Source of the DNA: Collybiopsis luxurians FD-317 M1
Lineage: Eukaryota; Basidiomycota; Agaricomycetes; Agaricales; Omphalotaceae
Direction of reading: 5' to 3'
Length of the DNA stretch: 64,000 bases
Assembly (NCBI GenBank): GCA_000827265.1
Contig: KN834771.1
Location: forward strand, 389,330-453,329
Shown: positions 11,827 to 23,312 of the stretch, piece by piece
Layout of the letters: the number at the start of each line of letters is the position of its first letter
Numbering within the stretch: position 1 is the first letter of the stretch
Notes under the pieces: model-generated
Seen by the model: only the letters and a program-made list of their open reading frames with translations
Told to the model about the DNA's origin: nothing
Databases searched by the model: none
Translations under genes and position numbers: made by a program

Positions 11827-12225
11827 GTTATTGTTCACAATCTTTGGTGCTACGAAATAAACGTTTGTGAACAATCCTTTGGTAACTACCAGTGACCACC
11901 CTAAGATCAAGCAATGTTGCAGGCAGTTCCCTAACATATGGGAACTGTCTACGACATTGCCAACAAACGGCTCTATCGGAGGGTCGGGTAGATGGTTAGA
12001 GGGTTAGAGGGTTAGGGTTAGGGTTAGGGGTTAGGCTCGCGCCGAAGGCGCGCTGGGTTAGGGGTTAGGCGCACCCGCAGGGTGCTCGCGCGAAGCGCGA
12101 AAGGTTAGGGTTTAGGGTAGTTACATCTAATCTTATCTATTTTAAGGGTGGCCTCGACTGGTGCGACCAAAGGATTGTGCACAAACATTCATTTGGTAGC
12201 ACCAGTCAAATTGTGCACAGTATCT
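11827..12225. repeat. Terminal-inverted-repeat element carrying a telomeric array
   Basis: Left arm (about 11829-11903) and right arm (about 12143-12220) are imperfect inverted copies of roughly 75 bp, both containing CACAATCCTTTGGT-type motifs. Between them lies a degenerate TTAGGG array (11995-12117) plus a long foldback at 11911-11961. No coding sequence fits inside. Either a non-autonomous DNA element picked up telomeric repeats, or telomeric DNA was inserted into a foldback element. Clear target-site duplications were not found. Confidence 0.6.
11995..12117 (+). repeat. Interstitial telomeric TTAGGG array with GNA-loop hairpins
   Basis: Tandem and degenerate GGGTTAG units run on the plus strand. 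They are interrupted by three perfect 6-bp stem hairpins with trinucleotide loops: 12038-12052 (loop GAA), 12071-12085 (loop GCA) and 12086-12100 (loop GAA). The array is internal, with genes on both sides. Confidence 0.8.
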
Positions 12226-13290
12226 GTCGCAGGGGCTCTAAAAGTCAGCCTGGCCAGAAGGTAACCACTTTCTGTTAATCAGCTCTCCTAATTTAATTCG
12301 CAAATTAGCCGCCTGCTTCCAGGTTGCTGAGACGTCAACTTCCGGAATCCTAATATCCAGGAAAGACTCGAGGACGGATTCTTCTAAGTATTCATTTTCG
12401 TAGGCATATAGTGAATATGATGGTATAATGGAAGTGTTCATCCTGCCAGTTTTAACAAAACAAAACAAAGGACAGTGCTTGAAACGTACAGGTAAAGAGT
12501 GAGGTCATGTTTAGATATAGGTACTCCTCATCCACCAGAGCAGCATCTAAAATGAAGGATGGTTGATGTCTCTGCAGGGTCCTGGACAGAAGCATCTTCA
12601 TTTCCTACACAACTCATGGAACTGGCAGACAGACTCGTTAGCACTGTTTCTGGAAGACCGGAACAGTCATGGAATCGTACCCAGGCCTAAGGCCCATTGG
12701 TCAAGCACTTGTCTGGTACTGACATATCTGCCGCCCGATGAACACGTTCGTCTAGCTAGACACTTTGTGTACGTCTTTTTATCGGAATCTCCCTCGGTAG
12801 TAATGCGGAATGACAACCTTCAGGCCGGCAGCAATCTTGAAAAGTGAATCAAAAACTGTCCCTGCCTACGCCACAGATCGGATGCAGATGAGTGTTGAAG
12901 TTTGAATGGAGATAGAGTAGCTGCAGTTAGCAAGTTCTGCATAGGCCTGACCTACAAGAAATACGGTATATACCGGCAATCGAGATAGCAGCGGTGATTA
13001 GGTTGACACTGGAAATTGGGACAAGCTTCCCGAAACAAGCTTTCTGAAACAAGATTGACTGTCCTCTGACAGATTTGTGGAGGATTTACATGGTACCTCC
13101 CTGCGAGATTGATGCGGTACAGCGGCTGCGGTATGTATAACTATACAAGTTGAAAGACGTCAAGTTGGTCAATTTCGCGTACTCGATCGAGCCTTTGTCC
13201 CTACGGCAGTTACCGCTGAAGCTGTAAATTACAAGGATGACCCTAGACTCAGAATCGAGTTTCTAGATGAAGTTAGCATATTCGGTCTCA
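12226..13290. other. Gene-free region
   Basis: A 76-codon frame on the minus strand (12238-12468) has a plausible amphipathic, coding-like composition. It matches nothing I recognise and has no clear promoter or introns, so it is not called. Nothing else is seen. Confidence 0.35.
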
Positions 13291-13592
13291 CCTACACATT
13301 TGACTCTGCGGGCATTCACACTTCAGTGGACTGGATTTTGCGGTCGAAATCACCACTGTGATAAAAAATGGGCAATGGTATTCTGAAAGAGATTCTGAAA
13401 ATTCACTTTTTGCAGATATACAAAACCGGAAAATATAATGATGTCATTGTGATGTCATTATGACATCATTACGTTTTCCGGTTTTGTCGAAGTCGAACCA
13501 GAAGCAGGCCTACTAGCGAAAAAGAATACAATAGTGATTTCGACCGCAACATTTATGATTTCCGGTTCACCGCAGTGTCAAGCACTCCCCTG
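13291..13592. repeat. Long foldback (inverted-repeat) element
   Basis: Outer arms share TTGCGGTCGAAATCAC (about 13338-13353, inverted at 13535-13550) and extend imperfectly outward. Inner arms (13421-13446 and 13461-13486) pair almost perfectly around a core of repeated ATGATGTCAT/ATGACATCAT units. It is non-coding and probably a MITE-like relic. Confidence 0.55.
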
Positions 13593-13629
13593 AGTTGTCA
13601 GTAACGCGCTAAGAACTGAGTGTGTTGAT

Positions 13630-13790
13630 ACCTAACGTCCTAAGTCAGTACATGCGGACCTCAGAGCAATAGAAAGGTTCTCCGTTACCTAACGTCCTAA
13701 GTATGTTGTAGGTAAACGTGAGTATAGAATGCAGCGGAAACTAAGGAGATGCATACCCTCAGAGCAATAGAAAGGTTCTGAGGGATGAAT
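13630..13790. repeat. Interleaved short direct repeats with a hairpin
   Basis: A 15-16 bp unit (ACCTAACGTCCTAAGT) occurs at 13630-13645 and 13687-13702. A 23 bp unit starting CCTCAGAGCAATAG occurs at 13659-13681 and 13757-13779. The second copy of the longer unit is bounded by CCCTCAGA and TCTGAGGG, so it can fold into a hairpin (13756-13782). Confidence 0.6.
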
Positions 13791-14028
13791 GTAAAGCTAT
13801 CGAGTAAAATATACAGTACCAGTAGAAATGGAATAACAAACTACACTATGAAACGAGCTACGAAAAGATATCTGCGAGAGATATCCGCCCGGAACCAAAA
13901 CGCATATACCCTGAGCCACATCTACAGAACAGTCACGGGAGCTCCGAACACTGCAGGACCCCAATCGCGTAAATCACAATCTAACAGAATGTTAGACCAC
14001 CGCTGAATATAAATTGATATCCTTTGTA

Positions 14029-14053
14029 CCATAGATAGATAGATAGATAGATA
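14029..14053. repeat. (GATA)n microsatellite
   Basis: About five and a half GATA units in tandem, followed by ATAATAAATA. Confidence 0.85.
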
Positions 14054-15204
14054 ATAAATAGTGGTAAGAAAGCAGACAGGTCGAAGGATGCAATATATAA
14101 AACATACATGTATGTACTGTATGAGCTGAATTAATACTCACTTTTAGAACGAACGTTCCGTCGCTTACCTCGATGAGGTTTCGAAACGAGTATTCAATGA
14201 GATTCGTGGACCCGAAAATTCTAACATTTGATAGAAAAGTTTGAGACCCCGATGCTCTTGCTCTTGCTTGAAGACAGCGAAACAAATTCTTTGTGCATTT
14301 TTCCAGCTCACCGTCCCCCAAGAGCTTTTCCGGCTCTTTCCATGTCTCGACAAAGGTGGGAGGTTCAAGCGGACGAAATGCAGTGTCGCCCTACATTTGT
14401 TCGCCGTTTAGTACGGAGCCTACTAAGGAGCTGGAAAACTTGTCTGGCTTTTCGGCTTGTAGCCAATGCATGAGATACAAGTCAATGTACCATACGTCCT
14501 GGCATCTCTATAAGGCAAATCGTACCTGCCGGTGGCAAAAGCAATAATTGAAGATTCTCCGTCAAGTTTAGACAACTGTGCGAATGAGTGTCAAGACTTG
14601 AATGGATCTTGAGAATTTAGTAGTAAATACATGTGGTGGTCTAAGATCGAGCCAATGTTTTACAAAAAAAATATAAAGGAAAATGCTGCGTACGGGGCGA
14701 CAGTGCTAACGCAGTACAGAATCGTAAGGATCACGGCACCAACTAAATCGACTTGCCTGGCATTTTGTTAAAGACCTACGAATCTAAGCCCAAAAAGTGC
14801 TGTATATTCCGCAGCTCACAGTTGAGGCACCCTGCAAAGCCGTCTCAGATAGAGCTCAATGCTGCGCCCGTCATTCAGCTAGAGCTAATTTTGGTCGTCG
14901 CAATCAAGTCGCAGCAGCGGTCGGGAAAGTATGACGTAAGCAATTTCCGAATAAATCCAAAGCTAGACCGTTGTCTGGCGCTGCTTTTTATTTTGTTTCA
15001 TCGATACACGCGCCATCCGCGCTGTTCAAATTCTTGTTTCGCATTTATTCTGACCAATTTCCCTGCTGTTAAACACACAGCTCTCACCATTACCACCATC
15101 TACTCAGCTTCACACCTTCGACCACGACCCAATTTCACAGCCATATTTTGAATTTTTTGGATCCGAACCAATATCATTCTGACCCCAGCTAGACCAGCAG
15201 TAGG
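14054..15204. other. Gene-free region upstream of the TB2/DP1 gene
   Basis: There are open frames but no recognisable protein. The last few hundred bases, with pyrimidine-rich tracts before 15205, presumably hold the promoter and 5' UTR of the TB2/DP1 gene. Confidence 0.4.
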
Positions 15205-16391
15205 ATGTTGTTTTACTTGCTCTCTCGATTATTCACGTACGTTTGCCTTTGATTTTCTGCATAAATTTCTACTAACGGTTTACTTTGTGCAGTTCGACTT
15301 TGACATACCTTTACCCCGCCTACATATCCTACAAACTCCTTTCAACCCGTCCAACCCCTCTTCCACTATTAGAACGAGCACTAAAGTATTGGTCTGTCCT
15401 CGGAACATTCACCTTCTTCGAATACTCTGGCGCAGAACTGCTCATATCCTGGATCCCCTTCTACGGCCTAATCAAGCTCCTCGTCCTCTCCTACCTCGTT
15501 TTACCACAAACAGACGGCTCCACACACGTTTACGACCTAGTTCTCCAGCCTTGGTTCTCATCACATGAAACCGAAGTCGATGGGGCATTAGAAGAGATAC
15601 GGAAGAGGGTGTACGAGTTTATTCAGACCAAGTTTAGAGGTCTCTGGGAGATGCTGTTGAATTCTACAGCGTTGGGAACGGCGTTCCCCGCTGCAGGGAC
15701 CCCTGCCGCCCAAGCTCAGCCTCCCGCTCAACCACCGACCATGTCTGATCCCGTATCAGGGCCAGCGCAATTAGCTGCGGGGTTCTGGAGCTCTTACGGG
15801 CCCAGTATGCTCACAACCGGCGCTGCGATCTACAGACAATTCGCTCCTGCTAATGCCCCCGGCCAATCTCCCCAACCGACTGGATACGACGTCGGCGGGG
15901 AGGAACGACCTGTTTCGTCGAGAATGTCGACTGCTCAATCGATTAGGGATAGAAGGAGGCAGCTCGAAGCGGAGTTGGCTACGTTGGGTGCGGATGAGGC
16001 TTCTTTGGGTGCTGCTTCTTCACCGTCGTTCCCTGTCCCTCAGATACCGGGTATGCCCATGCCTTCTGTGTTTCCTGTATCTTTTGGGGCATCTTCGAGT
16101 TCTGCGACGTCCTCTGCGTCAGCATCGGCTTCGGGCTCACCGACGACAACAACACACCGTGCACCTGGGTCTGGGTTAAGGGAGCGTACGACATCGATGG
16201 CAGGTCCCGGCGGGAGGTTTGAGGAGATTCATTCGAATGAGTTGGATGAGGAGGAAGAGGAGGAACATGGGGTTGGACATGAGTATGCGCCGAGGCCTGG
16301 AATGCCGAGTACGAGTCGGTCGAGTTGGTTTAGTTGGGGAGGAGGAGGGAGCTCGGCAGGGGGTGGGTATGAGAGGGTGAAGAGTGATTAA
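15205..16391 (+). CDS. TB2/DP1/HVA22 family (REEP/Yop1-like) protein
   Basis: Exon 1 is 15205-15236 and exon 2 is 15293-16391, giving 376 residues. Without exon 1 the N-terminus would lack the family's first helix; with it the protein starts MLFYLLSRLFTSTLTYLYPA. Conserved family features follow: YWSVLGTFTFFEY, a hairpin helix pair ending SWIPFYGLIKLL, and the LPQTDGST..Y motif with QPWFSSHETEVD (residues up to about 115). These proteins are reticulon-like wedges that shape ER tubules. The remaining 250 residues are Ser/Pro/Ala-rich and acidic near the end (DEEEEEEHG), probably disordered, and longer than in yeast Yop1. No tandem copies are nearby; this looks like a normal housekeeping gene between repeat-rich blocks. 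Confidence 0.88.
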
Positions 16392-18688
16392 GTTTGCGGA
16401 GATGATGAATAGGTCGAGATGGGATGCGCTGGAGAGTTTTTTATGCAGGACTAGGATAATTGGAAATACTGCTTTTTGGGACATTGCTCTGTACGTATAA
16501 TCCAGATCAGACTTTGATTTCAGTTACAAACAAACTTGGTACTGCGAATTTCGTGCGTGAGGCAGTGAAAGAACTACGGGTCCCACGTCGAATCGAAGTA
16601 ACGCTTGGCCCAGGCTATAATTTATTATTTTTATTGCATTTTGACTTTGGGTCGTTAAGAAGCGCAGCAGCGGCGACAGACGACACAGAATCTTTCCGTG
16701 GCTTAGGTAGTAGGGATAAAGGCTCGATTGAGTATGCGAAATCGACCGACTTGATGTTCTTTGTCAACATTAATTTCTGCGCTTCCAAAGCCTGGCAGCC
16801 CTTTCCTCGTATACATACACCTATAATACCCCGGGCCACTATTTATTTACATATTGCACCCACTCGGACTATACCCCGGCAGGCAACACCACTCTTGCAC
16901 TGATGAGCAAGTAACACGCAGCTCCCTCATTTTTATGGACGTCGAAATGGCAGCGATGATTGAGTTGACATCTGCTTCCGCTTAAAGATTCGGCAAGGAC
17001 CTAAGTACATATACCGTATTGTTCGTAGGCAGGGCCTGTAGCAGTCACAGCAACTCGCGGCCCTTCTCTCAGAATTGATAGTCGAAAAGACGTCGATTCT
17101 TTGACAGTAAATCCTGGACTCGTAATATATTGCCCGCGCAACTTCTCGCAGTGACCCTCCCTCTCACATTAAATTCCTTTTTTTGCAGCCGGTTCCTGCA
17201 CATGAATAAAGAGATTTTACGAGTATGAGAGCTTTCTGAGTTGCAGATATTTTTTGCATGAAAAACTGAATAGGACTTTATCGGGACTTCAGGACCCAAT
17301 GAACCGGTCATTATTCGGTTCATTCATGTCAGATGCTGTTTGCAAGGCGCTACACATATCTCCCTTGATGCAGGGTTAGTTCAGGGATTGTACAGGTTTA
17401 CTGAGACACAATGTTGGGGGGAGGGGAGGTCCAGTGGTTCTTATTGCTGAAATGTACATAGTCTATTTAAGCAGTTAAGTAGTATTGCCTTTTTGGATAG
17501 CCTGTAATGCTCTGATGTTGCCTCAATGTGACAAGGTATTTCCAGTATCTTTAGGGGTCATTACTGTTCATGTGGTAGAATGAGAAATGGCTGCATGTGA
17601 CTCTGACTCAACAGAACTAAGAATTTGTTGGTCACCAGTCATTGGTTCCTAAACCCTGCATCATAGGCAAATAAAAACAGATTGAAGCCCTATATCTGCT
17701 TGAGCAGGTAACAAAGTTGAATGAGATAATATTGCAATAGTTACTGAGATAGAGAATATGGAAAAATGACTGTCATTGTCTCCTGAGGCCGAAAATTGCC
17801 TGCATCAAGATGGGAGAAAAAAGCAGGGTTGAAGTGTGGCAATGAGAAGCAAGAGACATGAATTACTGTAGCGGGGCTGTCACTCTGACACTCCAGTCCA
17901 TGCTTTCCACCATTCCACACTGGCCATATTCTCACATTCACATTTATATTCATTATAATTCCTAGATTCCCAATCTGTTAATCACTTGTTCCACTTGTTA
18001 CTAGCTATCTTAGATGCCCGATTATTACATATACCTTATACTACTATAAAAGCCAGCTTGTATGTAGAGTCGGTACAGACTCGGTTGATTCTTGTAGTCA
18101 TTACAGCAGTCATTACAGCCGTTGATTCGGCATCAGAATCGACCGATCATATTGACCACCTACATTTCAAAGTTGAATTTCATATATTGGTTCCAACTTG
18201 ATCTACCACCCCAGAATATCCTGCAATTTACTGCTCAGAAATGCTAGGTCTTGGGTGCTATTTGGGCACATTAAATTGGAAAAAAAGATACAAATGGCCA
18301 GAAAAACAGGCTCACCAGTTTGAAAATTACTGTTCAAATTGGGGCTCTCAGAGAGCTTCATATGCAATGACTTGCTGCCAGCTCTTGCAGGTGATGACCT
18401 CCAGGACTTGGAGTTTGATTCATTTTCATCTGACTCAGATGTGATTTCAGGTTTAATGCTGTAGTCTTATGTTTTATCTAACCAAGTTTAAAACTGGTGC
18501 ACTAATCGCTTGAATCCATGGAACTGAATTATTATACTGGCCCAAGAGTCAGTACAGCAATTTATCAAAATCAAGTGAATCAACACTCAATTCTTGGTCC
18601 TGAATCAACTGCCACCTGAATTGACCTTAAATCAACTTTCTGACCACTGTTAATGGTTCCTAATTGAGTGAGTGTATTGTCTGGCATT
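16392..18688. other. AT-rich gene-free region
   Basis: No open frame shows family motifs. Only short frames (up to about 147 codons at 16460-16903) occur, and these lack plausible exon structure. Confidence 0.45.
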
Positions 18689-19711
18689 ACTGTTGCATTT
18701 TGAGCACTTCGTAAGGGGTGGGACAGTGGGACAAATCATACGAAATTTATTTTTCGTAAGTGCCTGCTGGACGCCGGGACATGAAGGAATTTATGAAATT
18801 TAACTACTATAAAAGGCTAAGCGCCCACGGGTAGTGTTGCCGCGGCTCGGCTAGCCGCAAGTCGACTCACCTAGCCGCGGCTCTCACGCTCAGCCGGCTC
18901 GATAGCCGGAATGAGCCGACTTGAAAAAGCTTTAGCCGACTTGAGCTGGAGTCAAGCCGACTTCAAGCTGGCTAGCTGGATGCAAAAAGCCCTTCAAAAT
19001 CAATGTAGAATACTTCTACAATGATTGTGGAATACAATAATGGCGCAAGTGACCAAAAAGTACGGGGTGCTAAGCCTCGAATGAGCATTTAGCGGATGCT
19101 GTGGACCGACATAGTTACGTTGCCTGATGTAATGACGTGAGTGACGTGGCACAGTGTAGTGACATGCGACAGTATTTGGATACCGTAGTGACGTAGCGAA
19201 ATTCTCTCAAATTGGCCTGTAATTTGAATGCAGTCTCAAAATGCGAGAGTTGATTGAAAGTTGTAGCTGTATTTTTTGCAGGAAAGTACTTTGATACACA
19301 TATTTAATATCCATGCAGTTTTCGGTAGAAGCAAAGACTACTGCAAGAAAGGGTCTTCAGTGAACCAAAAGATGAAATGTGAGATCTGAAGTGAATTCTG
19401 GATGATTGTAAGGTGATTGACAGTCGAGCCGGTAGGAGTCGACTATGAGCCAGCTCCAAGCCGCGACATTCAGCTTGGAGCCGTGGGAAGCTGGCTCACA
19501 TGAGGGCGCCCGCCGGCTGACCGGCTCGGCTCCAGCCCCTGATCGGCTCCGGCTATTAGCCGGCTTATTCACAAGCCGCGGCAACACTACCCACGGGCGC
19601 CTGGGAAAATTTTCGTAAGAGCTTGATTGGATACTGGACATGGTGGGACATTTCATTTCGTAAGATGCCCTGCGGACACAGGACATACGAAGTGCTTAAA
19701 ATGGGACAGTA
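18689..19711. mobile_element. MITE-like foldback element interrupted by a nested insertion
   Basis: Terminal inverted repeats of about 24 bp (18689-18712 and 19688-19711) share GCACTTCGTA. The same ends and a matching internal GCGCCCA..GGCGCC core occur in the smaller element at 20238-20469. The element is about 265 bp without the nested insertion at 18832-19589. Confidence 0.6.
18832..19589. mobile_element. hAT-like non-autonomous element, nested
   Basis: Ends are TAGTGTTGCCGCGGCT and its inverted complement, flanked by an exact 8-bp direct repeat CCCACGGG (18824-18831 and 19590-19597). The 8-bp duplication and the TAGTG ends are diagnostic of the hAT superfamily. The 758-bp interior is GC-rich near the ends with many short AGCCGG/GAGCCGAC-type repeats and no transposase, so mobilisation would need a transposase from elsewhere. 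Confidence 0.75.
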
Positions 19712-20237
19712 TTCAGGGAAATGTTCCAACTTAATTGTTCACCATTAACTGAACCTAGCCAGGTGGCCAACAGCATAGACTACTAATGTACTAGAATGTG
19801 TTGATATCTGGCAGGAAAGATATTGAGCTGCATAATATCAAACTTAAAATGAAGATATTCTGACTAGTAATACTGAATCTCAGTATAGGTCCATATTGAT
19901 CAAGGTACCCCATACAAGCACACCATTCATGAATGAGATATCAGAACCATTTAGAATCAAGACCTAAGATGATAAGATGATCCACTTTAAGAACAAAAGT
20001 AGAATAATTAGAGGAGCAGATGCAAAGCAGAAGCTAGAGTGGGCTAAAGTTGACCCACCCATGTGGAGACAAATGAATCTAGTGTTGCCGAAGGCCCCTC
20101 CGGCTGAATTTAAATTTTGCACAAAAATGTCCATTGTGGTTTCAACTCATGCAGTATAAGCTTCTCATATCTAAGCTCTATTCACACTAGCAATATCTCA
20201 AACTCACAAGCCGTGGTCCAAGAGGTACTCACAAAAT
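19712..20237. other. Gene-free DNA between transposable elements
   Basis: A TAGTGTTGCCG match near 20079 may be an end of a further degraded hAT-like copy; no partner end was found. Nothing else is seen. Confidence 0.35.
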
Positions 20238-20469
20238 ACTGTACCATTTCAATCACTTCGTAAGGGGGTCTGATCGTGACTAACCCATACGAAAATTTCG
20301 CATGCATTTCGGCAAATATATATATATATATTAAGCGCCCATAGGCGCCGCTGAAATTTGTTTTTTTTTTGTCATAAAGCATAGCTAAGACGCGTGACAA
20401 TGCGTGACATTTCGGTCCATAAGGCACTCCCGTGACCCGTGACTTATGAAGTGCTTGAAATGGTATAGT
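20238..20469. mobile_element. MITE related to the interrupted element
   Basis: Inverted ends ACTGTACCATTTCAATCACT and ATGAAGTGCTTGAAATGGTA (20238 onward and 20446-20469). The 232-bp interior has a (TA)n run near 20308-20331 and a GCGCCCATAGGCGCC palindrome. It is the same family as the outer element at 18689-19711. Confidence 0.6.
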
Positions 20470-20662
20470 ATTGATTGGAGCCGCGGCTCGGCTCATGTAA
20501 CATACTTGTCCACCAAGTGTATAGATTAATTCAGTGTCTCTTTTGTTACTCTATCATTTGAGATATCTCTGTAAGCTCCTTAGAAAACTGCTGTGTGAAA
20601 ATATTGATTTTTAATTTTGAGCCAGAAGGGCCTTTGGCTTAATGAGTTGAGTTGTTCTGAGT

Positions 20663-21207
20663 CAATGATGTGCCTAAGGCCTTAATTAAGGCCTCCCAAG
20701 GATATTAGGTCCTAATACCTTAATTATTGGTCTTAATTAAGAGTAAATTAGGTGCAATTTAGGACTTATATTGATGCTACTTAGTTTTCCTCACACTCAT
20801 CACCCAAGCCCTCCAAAACACCATCATCCTAGATTATCTCACCCTGTTCCTGTGCTAGGATCTGAGAGCTCCATGAGAAACTGTTTGCGAGTGAAAGCAG
20901 CTCATCTACACTGCCGCTGTGACTGTTCATTAGTGCCTAAGTCTTGAGTGACCAGCTCTGCAGTGACAATATTGAACAGAGTTAGCTTTGTCTCATTTCA
21001 TTGAAGAGTTGCCATATTTCTCCCTTTATGAGATGGATTTCATGTGAAAGCATTCATTGGCCAGACCAGCACCTAAACATTGATCACATGTATACTAAAA
21101 CCTAGTAATTAGGACCTACATAAAGATGCAGCCAAATTTAGGTCCTAATTAGGAACCAAATGAAGGCCATAAACCTAATTAGTAATTAGGTCTTAAGCAC
21201 ATCACTG
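20663..21207. mobile_element. hAT-like non-autonomous element
   Basis: Starts CAATGATGTGCCTAAG and ends CTTAAGCACATCACTG, with an exact 8-bp target duplication TTCTGAGT at 20655-20662 and 21208-21215. The 545-bp interior is AT-rich with several inverted TTAGGTCCTAAT-type motifs and no coding sequence. Confidence 0.7.
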
Positions 21208-21377
21208 TTCTGAGTTAGAGAGAAAGTGATTACCTATTGAGGGTTATTGGTAAGGCTCATCACAAGTCCCAGTCAGGTGTGACCTGGACCTGTCATGCAG
21301 GTTATTTGTGGCTTGAACCCCCAACCTCTGACCTGAACAAAACCTTCTGGCACAGGTACCTGTTCTACAGGCATTTT

Positions 21378-21980
21378 CAGTGTTGCCGCGGTTCGGTTCG
21401 GTGCGCTCACCTGCCATTTTTGGTGACCTGAACTTCGAGGTTCGGTTCAGCATTTGTTGAACCTTGAACCTGAGGTTCGGTCCAGGTTCGAACCTCTGAA
21501 CCTTCAAAATTCAGATTAAAAATAAAAGTACTTTTTAAGCTCCATAACTTGAATTTTTGCTACCCATACATATTTATTCACTCAAAATGGGCCTGTCAGG
21601 TTGTTAAACAGTCCTATAGATCGGCTTTTATCTCAATTACTGGGAGCAAGTATGATGTAATAGCATATCATATAGCAAGATTTAAATTTATTCACTTAGA
21701 AACTCAATTGAGGAAGTTTTTTCTACCTTAATTATGAGTTACTAACCTTAGAAGAGATGAAAAAAATCAATCTGCCTCTTTCAGATACATATTTTGGCCT
21801 GCGAACTGTTGCAGGTTCAGTTCAGGTTCCGAGGTTTGGTTCAGGTTCACCACCACCCGAACCTTGAACCTCCAGGTCCGCGGACCTTTAAGGTTTTACT
21901 GAACCTGAACCTGAACCTTGGGTGCGGTTCAGGTTCGCACCGGGTTCAGTAGGTTTGCGCACCGAACCGCGGCAACACTG
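21378..21980. mobile_element. hAT-like element with CAGTGTTGCCGCGG ends
   Basis: The inverted ends CAGTGTTGCCGCGG match those of the nested element at 18832. The 603-bp body carries many GGTTCAGGTTC-type repeats. Flanking sequence repeats GCATTTTCAGTG on both sides but not as a clean 8-bp duplication. It appears to have landed in an older AGGTACCTG-rich repeat that spans about 21240-22426. Confidence 0.55.
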
Positions 21981-23312
21981 GCCGCATTTTCAGTGCAGGT
22001 TGCAGGTACCCTGGCCAGTTACCTGTGCAGTAATTTTGAACAGGTAATCAGCATGTTACCTGCAGGTATGGTACTGAACAGTGAAAATGAGTATACCTTG
22101 ATATGTTACTCAGAGCAATGGAAATAAGGAATGTATCTTTGTGGTATGTAATTGGAGTTAAGAAAGAACATCTTAAGAGTGATAACATAATAAAAGATGT
22201 CATCATATCCTCACTTTAATGTTGCTGTAAATAATCATAGCTTAAGAGTCTCTTCCTAGATCCTCAATAATACTTATAAACAAAATATAATGAAATAAAG
22301 CTAAAAAATTGCTTTTGAAAACCAAAATTTTTGTATGTACAATACCTGTCAGTACCTGTAGGTCACTTAAAAGCCACATATTAACAACAGGTATCTGTCT
22401 TTGACAGGGACTCATGAGGAGCTTTAGTTATTAGAAACATTTTGACTGACAATAAATAGTAACACTTCAAGTTGGGTGTAAGTTATTGTGCAATTCAACA
22501 TAAACAGCAAATAAAATACATTGAACACATATGTTATGATCCAATCATTGATCTAAAACACAGAATACAACTTAATGATAGTGATTTCATGACAGGGGCA
22601 TACTTGACGCATAGTGGGCCAATGCTAATGCGTGGTGGTACTCGTGCCCTTTTCAGTGATGGGAACAACTTACTTAGTGGATCATTGAATGTAATAAAAA
22701 CTAGCTAAAAATGTATAAATTGCTTGAATTAGACCAATTCAAAATTGTCGAGACATAAACTCAGCATTCCATCTCATTCCATGCACTTGTAATGTATTAT
22801 TTTGCTCATTTGAAGAGCTTACTCTATCTAGGCTGGCTCCTGAATGTTACTTGGCTTGAAGCTTGAAACTACTTATAAACTGTAAACAACTATCAAACTG
22901 TTGTGTTGTTCCAGAATAGTATACAACACTAACATAACCTGCAAAGCAAGAACCATTAGGGGCATGTCTTTGTTCTGAGACTACTAAGCATATGAAGTGT
23001 TCAGCATTGGGTAAGTCATACTCGGCGCACAACCTCAACTCATTTGCTAAATGTGTTTATGCTAGTAATTATTTGGCATAATTATGTACTCTGCTTAGCT
23101 GTCATATAATTCTCATTAAAGACCGATTTACCCTGCGGTCATAAAAGTTATTGGTTACATGATCGTCAATGTAGTAGTGCCAACGCGATTCGAAGAAAGG
23201 AGTAAAGACTGATGATTCGGATCCGGCGAATGGCTATTTTCCTCGCTTTTTATTGATGTCCCGGAGGTACTGTCTGTGGGCTCTGGATAACAAACATTAG
23301 GGGAAACGCGAA
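21981..23312. other. AT-rich gene-free region
   Basis: Degenerate ACCTGTCAGGT-type repeats at 22340-22420 look like the right side of the older repeat interrupted at 21378-21980. No gene is supported. Confidence 0.4.

Noticed and set aside
11995..12117. True chromosome end at the telomeric repeats
   Set aside because: Genes and unique sequence continue on both sides, so the array is interstitial.
12238..12468. 76-codon minus-strand frame beside the telomeric element
   Set aside because: Coding-like composition but no recognisable family; evidence is insufficient.
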